NCBI RefSeq assembly: GCF_046115515.1
Contig: NZ_CP175953.1
From: Gracilimonas sp017641085
GTDB lineage: Bacteria; Bacteroidota; Rhodothermia; Balneolales; Balneolaceae
Reading direction: 5' to 3' (one strand)
DNA: 64,000 nt
Shown here: piece by piece, positions 1 through 7,191 of the stretch
Layout of the letters: each line of letters opens with the position of its first letter
How positions within the stretch are numbered: position 1 is the first letter of the stretch
Position numbers and translations under genes: made by a program
Notes under the pieces: generated by a model
Databases searched by the model: none
Told to the model about the DNA's origin: nothing
What the model saw: the letters and a program-made list of their open reading frames with translations, nothing else

Positions 1-758
1 ATGCCATGATTCGAATCGATATGAGTGAGTACATGGAGAAGCACAGCGTAAGCCGTTTGGTGGGAGCTCCTCCGGGATATGTAGGCTACGACGAGGGTGG
101 ACAGCTTACGGAGGCCGCACGTCGACATCCTTATTCGGTTATTCTGCTGGACGAAATCGAAAAAGCACACGCGGATGTATTCAACATTCTGCTGCAGGTA
201 CTGGATGAAGGCCGCCTGACTGATAACAAAGGTGTTACGGTGGATTTCAAAAATACGATCATCATTATGACGTCGAATATTGGTTCGCACCTGATTTCCA
301 ATGAGATTGAGAAAACCGGTGGCAATATGAGTGATGAGAAATACGAAGAGCTTCAAAACAAACTGATTGAGCAGCTGAAGCAAACCATCCGGCCGGAGTT
401 TTTGAACCGAGTGGACGATACCATTGTATTTCATCCGCTGGGTCAGGAACACATCCGAGCCATTGTGGATATTCAGCTTCGAAGAGTGCACGAAATGCTC
501 CGGAAGAGTGAAGTGACCCTTGATGTATCTGATACTGTCAAAGACTGGCTGGCTGTCCGGGGATATGACCCGGTGTATGGAGCGCGTCCGCTGAAGCGGG
601 TGATTCAACAGAATATCACCAATAAACTGGCCACGAAATTAATCAGCCGTGAAGAAGAAGGCCCGGTTCATTACGAGGCCACCATCAACAAAGCAAAAGA
701 TGGCATCGACTTTGCCGAAGTTCTGGATGATGTAGAAGCCTGGGCGGAAGAGGATTGA
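1..758 (+). CDS. clpB: ClpB-type AAA+ disaggregase, C-terminal part (5' end outside window)
   Basis: This is the second AAA+ module and C-terminal domain of a Hsp100 disaggregase, which works with DnaK to pull proteins out of aggregates. The open frame runs in from the left edge (first whole codon at base 3), so the gene is cut by the window. Visible marks are the substrate-binding pore loop GAPPGYVGY, the Walker B stretch VILLDEIEKAH, the sensor-1 region IIMTSN and the sensor-2 segment GARPLKR. The wording RIDMSEYMEKHSVSRL favours ClpB over ClpA or ClpC, although ClpC cannot be fully excluded without the N-terminal half and middle domain. The stop is followed at once by a long AT-rich hairpin. 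Confidence 0.93.
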   Translation, partial: AMIRIDMSEYMEKHSVSRLVGAPPGYVGYDEGGQLTEAARRHPYSVILLDEIEKAHADVFNILLQVLDEGRLTDNKGVTVDFKNTIIIMTSNIGSHLISNEIEKTGGNMSDEKYEELQNKLIEQLKQTIRPEFLNRVDDTIVFHPLGQEHIRAIVDIQLRRVHEMLRKSEVTLDVSDTVKDWLAVRGYDPVYGARPLKRVIQQNITNKLATKLISREEEGPVHYEATINKAKDGIDFAEVLDDVEAWAEED

Positions 759-840
759 AAATTTAAAATTAAGAATTAAAAATTGGGTTGGGAGTTCTTG
801 ACCACCCAATTTTTAATTTTAAATTCTTAATTTTGAATTC
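758..840. repeat. Word-repeat hairpin A (AATTAAGAATT vocabulary)
   Basis: This is a long imperfect inverted repeat between two convergent genes. Both arms are made of AT-rich words such as AAATTAAGAATT and AAATTGGG, with a loop of about ten bases near 791-800. It begins inside the clpB stop codon. It shares its vocabulary with hairpin B near 52.5 kb. It may act as a two-way transcription terminator or an mRNA 3'-end structure. Confidence 0.75.
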
Positions 841-844
841 CAGC

Positions 845-1267
845 TTAGCTGGACAAATTAGTCTCGCCCTTAATTTTCTCATACTCTTCATCGTTTGGTT
901 CCCAGAGTTCGATTTTGTAGCCATTGGGATCCATAATCCAGCCGAACTTGCCGTATTCGTAAACTTCCATTTCTCCTATAATTTCCACGCCTTCCTCTTC
1001 AAGAACCTTAAGCAGCTCTTCCAGGTTATCTACCCGGTAATTAACCATTGCGTCTTTTTTGCTGGGATTGGTGTATTCGGTGTTTTCATCAAACATGCTC
1101 CAGGCGGTGTAGCCCTTCTTATCCGGGTTTTCGGCATGTCGCCACTCAAAGGTGCCGCCATACTTTCCGCTTTTAATACCCAGATGGTCCCGGTACCAAT
1201 CTCTTGTGGCATCGGGATCTTTAGCTTTCAAAAATACGCCACCAATTCCGGTTACTCGCTTTTTCAT
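845..1267 (-). CDS. VOC (glyoxalase/bleomycin-resistance fold) protein
   Basis: A 140-residue protein of the vicinal oxygen chelate superfamily. The opening GIGGVFLKAKDPDATRDWY and the C-terminal DPNGYKIELWEP are typical of the paired beta-alpha-beta-beta-beta units, and the final E of the ELWE segment is the usual metal-ligand position. The substrate cannot be told from sequence; members include glyoxalases, dioxygenases and resistance proteins. It lies downstream of a second, unrelated-looking VOC gene on the same strand, separated by a word-repeat hairpin. Start ATG at 1267. Confidence 0.85.
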   Translation of the reverse strand: MKKRVTGIGGVFLKAKDPDATRDWYRDHLGIKSGKYGGTFEWRHAENPDKKGYTAWSMFDENTEYTNPSKKDAMVNYRVDNLEELLKVLEEEGVEIIGEMEVYEYGKFGWIMDPNGYKIELWEPNDEEYEKIKGETNLSS

Positions 1268-1278
1268 AGATTTTGATT

Positions 1279-1366
1279 TTTAGCTGTTAGCTTTCGGCCT
1301 TCAGCTTTCAGTTTATGTCTCTGAAAAAAACTGAAAGCTGTTTACTGATGGCTGAAAGCTAACTTA
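1279..1366. repeat. Word-repeat hairpin C (AGCTTTCAGC vocabulary)
   Basis: An inverted repeat directly 3' of the leftward VOC gene that ends at 1367. The left arm reads TTAGCTGTTAGCTTTC and onward, the right arm AAACTGAAAGCTG and onward, with a short loop around 1313-1328. The words AGCTTTCAGC and AGCTGTCAGC recur in hairpins D and E. Confidence 0.75.
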
Positions 1367-1717
1367 TTAATCGTTATGCTGGTCAAATAAAATCTGGTTT
1401 CCATCCGGGTCTTCGATGCAAAAGTGGCACGGACCTTTATCCTCGTGGATGGAATCTGACTCCATCAGGAATGTAACCTCCTTTTCCTTTAAATCTTTAT
1501 AGACACTTCGGGCATCTGTTGGGTTAAAGGTGATGATATTTTCCTCAAACATATCCTGGAATAAACCGATCAGAGAATTTCCCTTCTTCATAATAATCCA
1601 GTTGTTCTCGATGGGGCCGGTACCTTCAACCGGTTCAAACCCCAGTTTTTCATAAAATGCTTTAGAGGCATGGATGTCTTTAACTGCAAGTGAAAGAGAG
1701 TGATTATTAGGATTCAT
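1367..1717 (-). CDS. VOC family protein, second copy
   Basis: A 116-residue single VOC domain. It opens with LSLAVKDIHASKAFYEKLGF, the typical first beta-alpha unit, and ends with CHFCIEDPDGNQILFDQ, the typical last strand with its DPDGN turn. It resembles small glyoxalase-like proteins often annotated as bleomycin-resistance family. The expected metal-binding glutamate at the end of the ILFDQ strand is replaced by D or Q, so metal binding and enzyme activity are uncertain. It is the middle of a leftward group with the DUF1801 gene upstream. Confidence 0.83.
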   Translation of the reverse strand: MNPNNHSLSLAVKDIHASKAFYEKLGFEPVEGTGPIENNWIIMKKGNSLIGLFQDMFEENIITFNPTDARSVYKDLKEKEVTFLMESDSIHEDKGPCHFCIEDPDGNQILFDQHND

Positions 1718-1732
1718 GATAATGTGGTTTCG

Positions 1733-2188
1733 TTAACTTTTAATGTTCTTTTCGTAAAGCTCGATCCATTCCTTGGGTGTCATTTTTCCCGCCAGCTCGC
1801 CTATCAATTCGTAGGGAATGTGATCCGGATTTCGAAAACGGATACAACTTTTGCCCATATCGAGCTTGGTTTTTACGTGTTTGGGATACTCTCCCTTAAA
1901 CCAGTTCATGAGTTCATCATCAGCATAAATGCCGGAGTGGTACACCGCAATATGATTCTTTTGAGAAGCAATATTTATAAAGGGCAGAGGAAGCTCCGGC
2001 GCTACGTGGTATCCATTCGGGTACAGCGAATGGGGCACAACATAACCAATCATCCCGTAGCTCATTTGTTCTTTGAACCCTTCAGGCAGGTTTTTACTAA
2101 TAACCGATCGAAGTTTTTTGATGGGTTCTTTACGTTCTTCGGGGATTTTTTGAATGTATTCTTCAGGACTGTCGGCTTCAATTTTCAT
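1733..2188 (-). CDS. DUF1801 domain protein
   Basis: A 151-residue protein of the DUF1801/YdhG-like family, an alpha-beta fold also called iron-chaperone-like after frataxin-like relatives. Supporting features are the N-terminal helix YIQKIPEERKEPIKKLR, the conserved EQMSYGMIGY strand and the C-terminal KSCIRFRNPDHIP segment. The function of the family is not established. It is followed 15 nt later by the small VOC gene, so the two are probably co-transcribed. Confidence 0.82.
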   Translation of the reverse strand: MKIEADSPEEYIQKIPEERKEPIKKLRSVISKNLPEGFKEQMSYGMIGYVVPHSLYPNGYHVAPELPLPFINIASQKNHIAVYHSGIYADDELMNWFKGEYPKHVKTKLDMGKSCIRFRNPDHIPYELIGELAGKMTPKEWIELYEKNIKS

Positions 2189-2206
2189 AGCTTTTCTTGT
2201 TGAATT

Positions 2207-2767
2207 TTAAATTGCGGACGCATCCGGGTTCATATTTTCTTCGGTTGGCATAAAGGTGCTCTTTCGCAATAAAGCTGCACTAATCAGTGAAATAATCAAA
2301 CCGACAGGCAGAATTTCTGACAGCGTTAAGAGGACACGGAAAAACGGGTTTTCATACATATCAGAATAGAACTGTATTTGTTCTTCCATTTCCGCTATCG
2401 CTTCATCAGATGCGCCATCAGCTTCCATGTTTTCAATAACGGAAGTTGAATAGGTTTCGATGAAGTTGACATCAGAGGTTTGGAGGTAAATTTCCCATCC
2501 GCCCACATAGAAAGCACTGGCAACCAACGCGATATATAATCCTGCCAAAAATGCTTTTCCGAATTTGATTACGCCGCCCAGGTAGTTATCCCGATATTGT
2601 TTTATTCCCACAAAGATCATGGACAGAGCAATGATCATAACCAAATAGCCAATCCACTCCGAATTGGCGTGCATCATTTCATCTCCCGCAAGGTTGGTGA
2701 GGAGGGTAGCGATGAACAAGTTAATCAGCCCGGCAAGAATGCCGAATGTGAGTATAATTTTTGACAT
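2207..2767 (-). CDS. DUF4199 membrane protein
   Basis: A 186-residue integral membrane protein with four hydrophobic segments: near residues 4-24, 40-58, 70-92 and 144-166. The motif GIKQYRDNYLGGVIKFGKAF between the second and third segments is the hallmark of DUF4199, a family common in Bacteroidota. An acidic loop (about residues 105-135) sits between segments three and four. No biochemical role is known. It heads the leftward group that continues to DUF1801 and the VOC genes and is divergent from pckA. Confidence 0.83.
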   Translation of the reverse strand: MSKIILTFGILAGLINLFIATLLTNLAGDEMMHANSEWIGYLVMIIALSMIFVGIKQYRDNYLGGVIKFGKAFLAGLYIALVASAFYVGGWEIYLQTSDVNFIETYSTSVIENMEADGASDEAIAEMEEQIQFYSDMYENPFFRVLLTLSEILPVGLIISLISAALLRKSTFMPTEENMNPDASAI

Positions 2768-2998
2768 ATTGTGAGATGCTTGGTTTAAAGTGCAGCTCCA
2801 AGTAAGTGAAATTGAAAAAGGAATGCATCACCCGAAAGTATGATTTTGATATTTTAGGGAAAAAACCCCTGTAAATAGTAATGCGTAGGAATATTTTTCT
2901 TAGAAATCGAAATCGATCGCAATTTGTTAATCAAATATTCATGATTGATGGGTACCTATAAGTACTTACTCAATCGAAGAACTCTAAGCCTCGAAGCA

Positions 2999-4597
2999 AT
3001 GGGAAATAACGTGGATTTATCGAAACATAAAATTTCAGTAGAAAATATCATCAGGAACCCGGCTCCTGCAAAATTCTATGAGGATGCCATCAAATTCGAT
3101 CCCGGTTCTGCGGTATCAGAGTCGGGTGCTTTGGTTGTTCGTTCAGGGAAAAGAACGGGGCGAAGTCCGGCCGACAAGCGGGTTGTGAAAACTCCCGGAG
3201 TTGAAAAGGAAGTATGGTGGGGTAATGTGAATATTGCGCTGGATGAACACACCTTTAACATCAACCATCAAAGAGCCACCGATTACCTGAATACCCGGGA
3301 GCGGCTGTATATAGTTGATGGTTTTGCAGGGTGGGATCCCAACTATCGCCTCAAAGTCCGGATTATTGCAGAGCGCCCGTATCATGGATTGTTTATGCAT
3401 AATATGTTGATCCGGCCAACGGCCGAGGAGCTGGAAAACTTTGGAGAGCCTGATTTTGTAGTCTATAACGCCGGTAAATTTCCTGCAAACCGTTTTACTG
3501 AAGGAATGACCTCCGATGCCAGTGTAGATGTGAACTTTGAGAAAGGCGAAATGGTGATTCTGGGAACCGAATATGCCGGGGAGATGAAGAAAGGAATCTT
3601 TACCGTAATGCATTACCTGATGCCTAAGAAAGATGTACTATCCATGCACTGTTCGGCAAACGAAGGGGAGAAACCCGAAGATGTAGCGCTCTTCTTTGGT
3701 TTATCCGGAACCGGAAAAACCACACTTTCGGCTGACAATAGCCGCAAACTGATAGGCGATGATGAACACTGCTGGAGTGAAGACGGCGTGTTTAATATCG
3801 AAGGGGGTTGCTATGCAAAAACCATCAACCTCTCTGAGGAAAAAGAGCCTGAGATATATAATGCCATCAAGTTCGGAACGGTGCTGGAGAATGTGGGCTA
3901 TGATGCGAATACCCGTAAAGTGGATTACGATGATGTTTCCATCACTCAAAACACCCGGGCTTCGTATCCTATCGACTTTATCTCAAATTCCAAAATCCCA
4001 TGCACAGCCGGACATCCTAAAAACATCATCTTTTTGACTTATGATGCCTTCGGTGTATTGCCTCCGGTAAGCAAGCTGTCTCCTGAGCAGGCTATGTACC
4101 ACTTTATCAGTGGATATACCGCCAAAGTTGCCGGAACCGAAATGGGTGTTACAGAGCCTGAAGCTACATTTTCTGCCTGTTTTGGAGCAGCTTTCCTGGT
4201 ATGGCCACCGTCTAAATATGCCGAAATGCTCGCGGAGAAAATGAGAACTCATAATGCCAAAGCCTGGCTGGTGAATACCGGAATTACCGGCGGAGCCTAT
4301 GGCAAAGGCGGAGAGCGCATCAATCTCAAAAATACACGTGCGATCATTAATGCCATTCATGAAGGTAAACTTGATAATGCCGATACGGTGCAAGACGAAG
4401 TGTTTGGTTTCAGGATTCCAACAAACTGCCCTGAAGTTCCTTCAGAAATACTACAGCCACGTAACTCCTGGAGCAATGCAGATGAGTATGATGCACAGGC
4501 TCAAAAGCTTGGTAAGCTCTTCCGCAAAAACTTCGATAAGTATAAAGCAGAAAGCAGTGATGAAATCATAAACGCAGGACCAAAAGTCAGCGATTAA
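2999..4597 (+). CDS. pckA: Phosphoenolpyruvate carboxykinase (ATP)
   Basis: Converts oxaloacetate and ATP to phosphoenolpyruvate, CO2 and ADP, the entry step of gluconeogenesis. The kinase P-loop GLSGTGKTTLSAD lies near residues 234-246 and is followed by the metal-binding LIGDDEHCWSEDG stretch. The substrate-side motif TGRSPADK is near the N terminus. I start at ATG 2999 (MGNNVDLSK), giving 532 residues, which fits the family length. The frame stays open to a TTG at 2945, which would add 18 residues without family counterpart. A strong terminator follows. Confidence 0.95.
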   Translation: MGNNVDLSKHKISVENIIRNPAPAKFYEDAIKFDPGSAVSESGALVVRSGKRTGRSPADKRVVKTPGVEKEVWWGNVNIALDEHTFNINHQRATDYLNTRERLYIVDGFAGWDPNYRLKVRIIAERPYHGLFMHNMLIRPTAEELENFGEPDFVVYNAGKFPANRFTEGMTSDASVDVNFEKGEMVILGTEYAGEMKKGIFTVMHYLMPKKDVLSMHCSANEGEKPEDVALFFGLSGTGKTTLSADNSRKLIGDDEHCWSEDGVFNIEGGCYAKTINLSEEKEPEIYNAIKFGTVLENVGYDANTRKVDYDDVSITQNTRASYPIDFISNSKIPCTAGHPKNIIFLTYDAFGVLPPVSKLSPEQAMYHFISGYTAKVAGTEMGVTEPEATFSACFGAAFLVWPPSKYAEMLAEKMRTHNAKAWLVNTGITGGAYGKGGERINLKNTRAIINAIHEGKLDNADTVQDEVFGFRIPTNCPEVPSEILQPRNSWSNADEYDAQAQKLGKLFRKNFDKYKAESSDEIINAGPKVSD

Positions 4598-4619
4598 TCA
4601 ATTAATCCCTGGTAACTTC

Positions 4620-4655
4620 AATCCACCGGCTCGAATGGGGCGGTGGATTTTTTTA
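4620..4655 (+). terminator. Rho-independent terminator of pckA
   Basis: The arms AATCCACCG (4620-4628) and CGGTGGATT (4641-4649) pair perfectly around a 12-nt loop and run into a T tract that ends at 4654. It sits 22 nt after the pckA stop. Confidence 0.88.
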
Positions 4656-5078
4656 TGGGATGAGCTTTAACGAGCGGGCTTTTTTAACGGCCATGCTTCG
4701 GCGGCTTACTTCCAGTTTTTGGTAAACACTGGAAAGGTGTGTTTTCACCGTATTGATAGATATAAAAAGCTTATTGGCTATTTCCTGGTTAGAGTGACCT
4801 TTACCGAGATGCTCGAGGACATCAAGTTCGCGCTCGCTGATACCCAGCGACTTCAAGGCTTTTTTATTCCGTTTGAAGGAGGTTTTTTCAGATTCCTGTG
4901 GTGCTTTTGCCGTTAGTTTTTTACCCAGCCAAATGCCTAATACGGTAAATAGAATGGCAATGGCAACGATATATACCGGAGTTGAAATGATTTCTATCGT
5001 GTAGAAATATTCAATCGCTTCGACTACTAATACACCGGCAGCAAGTACAGCCCCGTAAATTAATACTGTTTTCTTCAT
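4653..5078 (-). CDS. Membrane-anchored LuxR-type HTH protein
   Basis: A 141-residue protein with two transmembrane segments (about residues 5-24 and 33-53) and then a LuxR/FixJ-type DNA-binding domain (78-136). The DNA-binding part carries the classic words SERELDVLEHLGKGHSNQEIA and NTVKTHLSSVYQKL. There is no receiver, PAS or autoinducer-binding domain. A helix-turn-helix held at the membrane could respond to envelope state or be freed by proteolysis, but no sequence here shows which. It is the downstream neighbour of the M29 aminopeptidase gene (16 nt away). Confidence 0.85.
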   Translation of the reverse strand: MKKTVLIYGAVLAAGVLVVEAIEYFYTIEIISTPVYIVAIAILFTVLGIWLGKKLTAKAPQESEKTSFKRNKKALKSLGISERELDVLEHLGKGHSNQEIANKLFISINTVKTHLSSVYQKLEVSRRSMAVKKARSLKLIP

Positions 5079-5094
5079 CCTTAAATTTGATATG

Positions 5095-6195
5095 CTACCG
5101 TAGTTTTTCGGGGTTTAAACCTTTAAGGTCGTCAGCAACAAACTTGCGGCCTTCGCGCACCAGCTCTCCGTCCAGGTACACATCAGCACCAATACAAACC
5201 AGATCCCAATGGATGTTACTGGAATTGCCGTTAGGTGCTACTTCATAGTCTTTACCGAGGGTAAGGTGGTTGGACCCGTAAATCTTCTCATCAAAAAGAA
5301 TGTCATACATCGGGCTCTCGATTACCGGGTTCAACCCAAAGCTGAATTCTCCAAATCGCCGTGCTCCCTCGTCTGTGTCCAGAATATCTTTGAGAGCTTC
5401 GTTGTTGGAGGAATCAAAATCAACCACCACGCCGCCTTTTACTTCCAGCTTAACAAATTCAAAAGGTTTGCCCTGATATACGGAAGGAGCGTAAGAAATC
5501 ACTCCATTTACCGAATCCAGAACAGGAGAGGTGAAAAGTTCTCCGTCAGGGATATTTCGCTTACCAAAGCAGGGAACCCAATTCTGGCCCTTAACCGAAA
5601 ACTTAATATCGGTTCCTTCGCCTTTCAGGTGAATTTCATCGGTGGCTCGCAGTCGTTTTTCCAGGGGCTTCATTGCTTCTTCAAGCTGGGCGTAGTCAAC
5701 CAGGCAGGCATCGTAATAAAAATCAGCGAAGGCGCGCGTTGGCATTTTGGCGTTCATCGCAAAGGCAGCCGATGGATACCGCATGATGCACCAGTTGGTA
5801 TTATTAACGCGCTCATCAAAGTGAACCGGCTTCAGAAAATGCTCGGAATAGGCTTTATTGGCTTCCTTACTGGCTTGTGAATTTTCATAGATATTCTGCG
5901 AAGCACGGATTCCGATGAAGGCATCCATTTGCTTCATCAGTGGAAGCTGATCCACAGAAGCCTGATTCTTCCAGAATTCCTCATCACCATTTTCAATTAA
6001 AATACGTTGCGTATCCGCATCTTCGATCTTTATAAACGGGTGCGCTCCCTTTTCACGGATTTGCTCTACCAAAGCTCGGAGCAGGTCGATACCGTTTAAG
6101 CCGATAAGCTGTACCATCACATTGTGCCCTTCCTGAACCTCGGTACTGTGTTCAAGAATGAGGTTTGCGAGTTTCTGATCATTTTGTGAGATCAT
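5095..6195 (-). CDS. M29-family aminopeptidase
   Basis: A 366-residue metallo-aminopeptidase of family M29 (aminopeptidase T/S, PepS), which releases N-terminal amino acids using a two-metal centre. Family features are the N-terminal Rossmann-like half, then KGEGTDIKFSVKGQ, NIPDGELFTSPV, GARRFGEFSFGLNP, DEKIYGSNHLTLG and SNIHWDLV. The conserved E, H and D metal ligands fall in the last four of these. No signal peptide is present, so it is cytoplasmic. The length matches the family. Confidence 0.9.
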   Translation of the reverse strand: MISQNDQKLANLILEHSTEVQEGHNVMVQLIGLNGIDLLRALVEQIREKGAHPFIKIEDADTQRILIENGDEEFWKNQASVDQLPLMKQMDAFIGIRASQNIYENSQASKEANKAYSEHFLKPVHFDERVNNTNWCIMRYPSAAFAMNAKMPTRAFADFYYDACLVDYAQLEEAMKPLEKRLRATDEIHLKGEGTDIKFSVKGQNWVPCFGKRNIPDGELFTSPVLDSVNGVISYAPSVYQGKPFEFVKLEVKGGVVVDFDSSNNEALKDILDTDEGARRFGEFSFGLNPVIESPMYDILFDEKIYGSNHLTLGKDYEVAPNGNSSNIHWDLVCIGADVYLDGELVREGRKFVADDLKGLNPEKLR

Positions 6196-6268
6196 ATTGC
6201 AGTATTGAATTTGGAACGATGAATATTCGATTTGGCAGACAAAGTTAAGAGAATCCGAAGACAGTTGA

Positions 6269-6443
6269 GAGTTATAAAGTTATAAAGTAGTGAGGTGATA
6301 AAGTGATTAGGTGATTGGGTGAAGTGGGGGATTAGGTGTAAATGAGAGGAGTGGACCCGAAAGAAATGTGTGATTAAAATATTGATTCGCTACCTCATAG
6401 CTTATAAACACCCCATCACTTTATCACCTAATCACTCATCACT
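6269..6443. repeat. Word-repeat hairpin F (GTGATAAAGTGATTAG vocabulary)
   Basis: The left arm (about 6290-6325) uses words such as GTGATAAAGTGATTAGG. The right arm (about 6409-6441) is its near reverse complement (CATCACTTTATCACC and onward). The loop is about 80 nt. The right arm overlaps the last codons and stop of the ABC gene (stop at 6432-6434), so its final residues SDE are encoded by repeat words. The vocabulary is shared with hairpin G near 58 kb. Confidence 0.72.
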
Positions 6444-7052
6444 AACATTAAGAACAGTGTCACACAAGGCAATTTCGTTGGGATCGTTGGAGGCGAGGAA
6501 GACCAGAGTACCAGCCTCAGCTGCTTCTATGACTATCTCGGATACCAGTGTGTGTCCTTTTTCGTCGAGGTTGGAACCGGGTTCGTCCAGCATTAATATT
6601 TTGGGCTTACGAACCAAAGCGGCGGCCAGTTTAATGCGTTGTTGCTGTCCGGTAGAAAGGCTTCCAAAAAGCTGATCGCTCAAATGCGGTATCTGAACCT
6701 TCTCAAGTAAGGCTGAAAGTCGATCTCCTCGTCCAACTCTGCCTCCGGCTTCAATCAAAAAGCGCAGGTTCTCCTCAACCGATAATTCTGCATAGAGGTT
6801 GATGTAAGGAGCCGCATATCCCATCTGAGCTTTTACCTGTTTTTGATCCATCACTTCATCATTCTGCTTCCAAATGATGGTTCCCGAATTAGGGCGGAGG
6901 AGATATGACAGGCATTTTACCAATGTTGATTTACCACTGCCATTGGCTCCCGATATACCCAGAATTCCTCCGGTGTGCTCAAAGTTGAGATCCGAGAAAA
7001 TGGTATGACGGTTAAATTTTTTGGTAAGATTTTGTACCTGAAGTGAAATCAT
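6432..7052 (-). CDS. ABC transporter ATP-binding protein (orphan ATPase)
   Basis: A 206-residue single nucleotide-binding domain. Walker A GANGSGKST is at residues 35-43, the signature SLSTGQQQRIKLA and Walker B ILMLDEPGSNLD follow, and the switch histidine position is taken by N (FLASNDPNE), an unusual change. The short length and the LSTGQQQR wording recall CcmA-type haem-exporter ATPases. There is no permease or cytochrome c maturation gene beside it, so the partner is unknown. Its stop codon lies inside a word-repeat hairpin. Confidence 0.85.
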   Translation of the reverse strand: MISLQVQNLTKKFNRHTIFSDLNFEHTGGILGISGANGSGKSTLVKCLSYLLRPNSGTIIWKQNDEVMDQKQVKAQMGYAAPYINLYAELSVEENLRFLIEAGGRVGRGDRLSALLEKVQIPHLSDQLFGSLSTGQQQRIKLAAALVRKPKILMLDEPGSNLDEKGHTLVSEIVIEAAEAGTLVFLASNDPNEIALCDTVLNVSDE

Positions 7053-7056
7053 GCCC

Positions 7057-7064
7057 CAAAGGTA
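7057..7064 (-). promoter_or_regulatory. Possible Bacteroidota-type -7 box before the ABC gene
   Basis: On the minus strand the sequence TACCTTTG matches the Bacteroidota -7 consensus TAnnTTTG. It ends only four bases before the ATG at 7052, which would imply a nearly leaderless transcript. No clear -33 TTG was found at the usual distance, so this stays tentative. Confidence 0.4.
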
Positions 7065-7191
7065 GCAAGTTTGTGACTAATAAGAATATGCTTTCAGTTC
7101 ATAAAATTTGAAAACTATAACGGAATATCTAAATCCTTAATTGTATTGCGAGCCGGCAGGCTTTATTTTCAGTGAAATACTAAAACGACTT

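Noticed and set aside
788..1276. Plus-strand 162-residue frame over the VOC gene
   Set aside because: Shadow of a clear VOC protein on the other strand.
3143..3613. Long minus-strand frame inside pckA
   Set aside because: Antisense shadow with no family features; pckA is certain.
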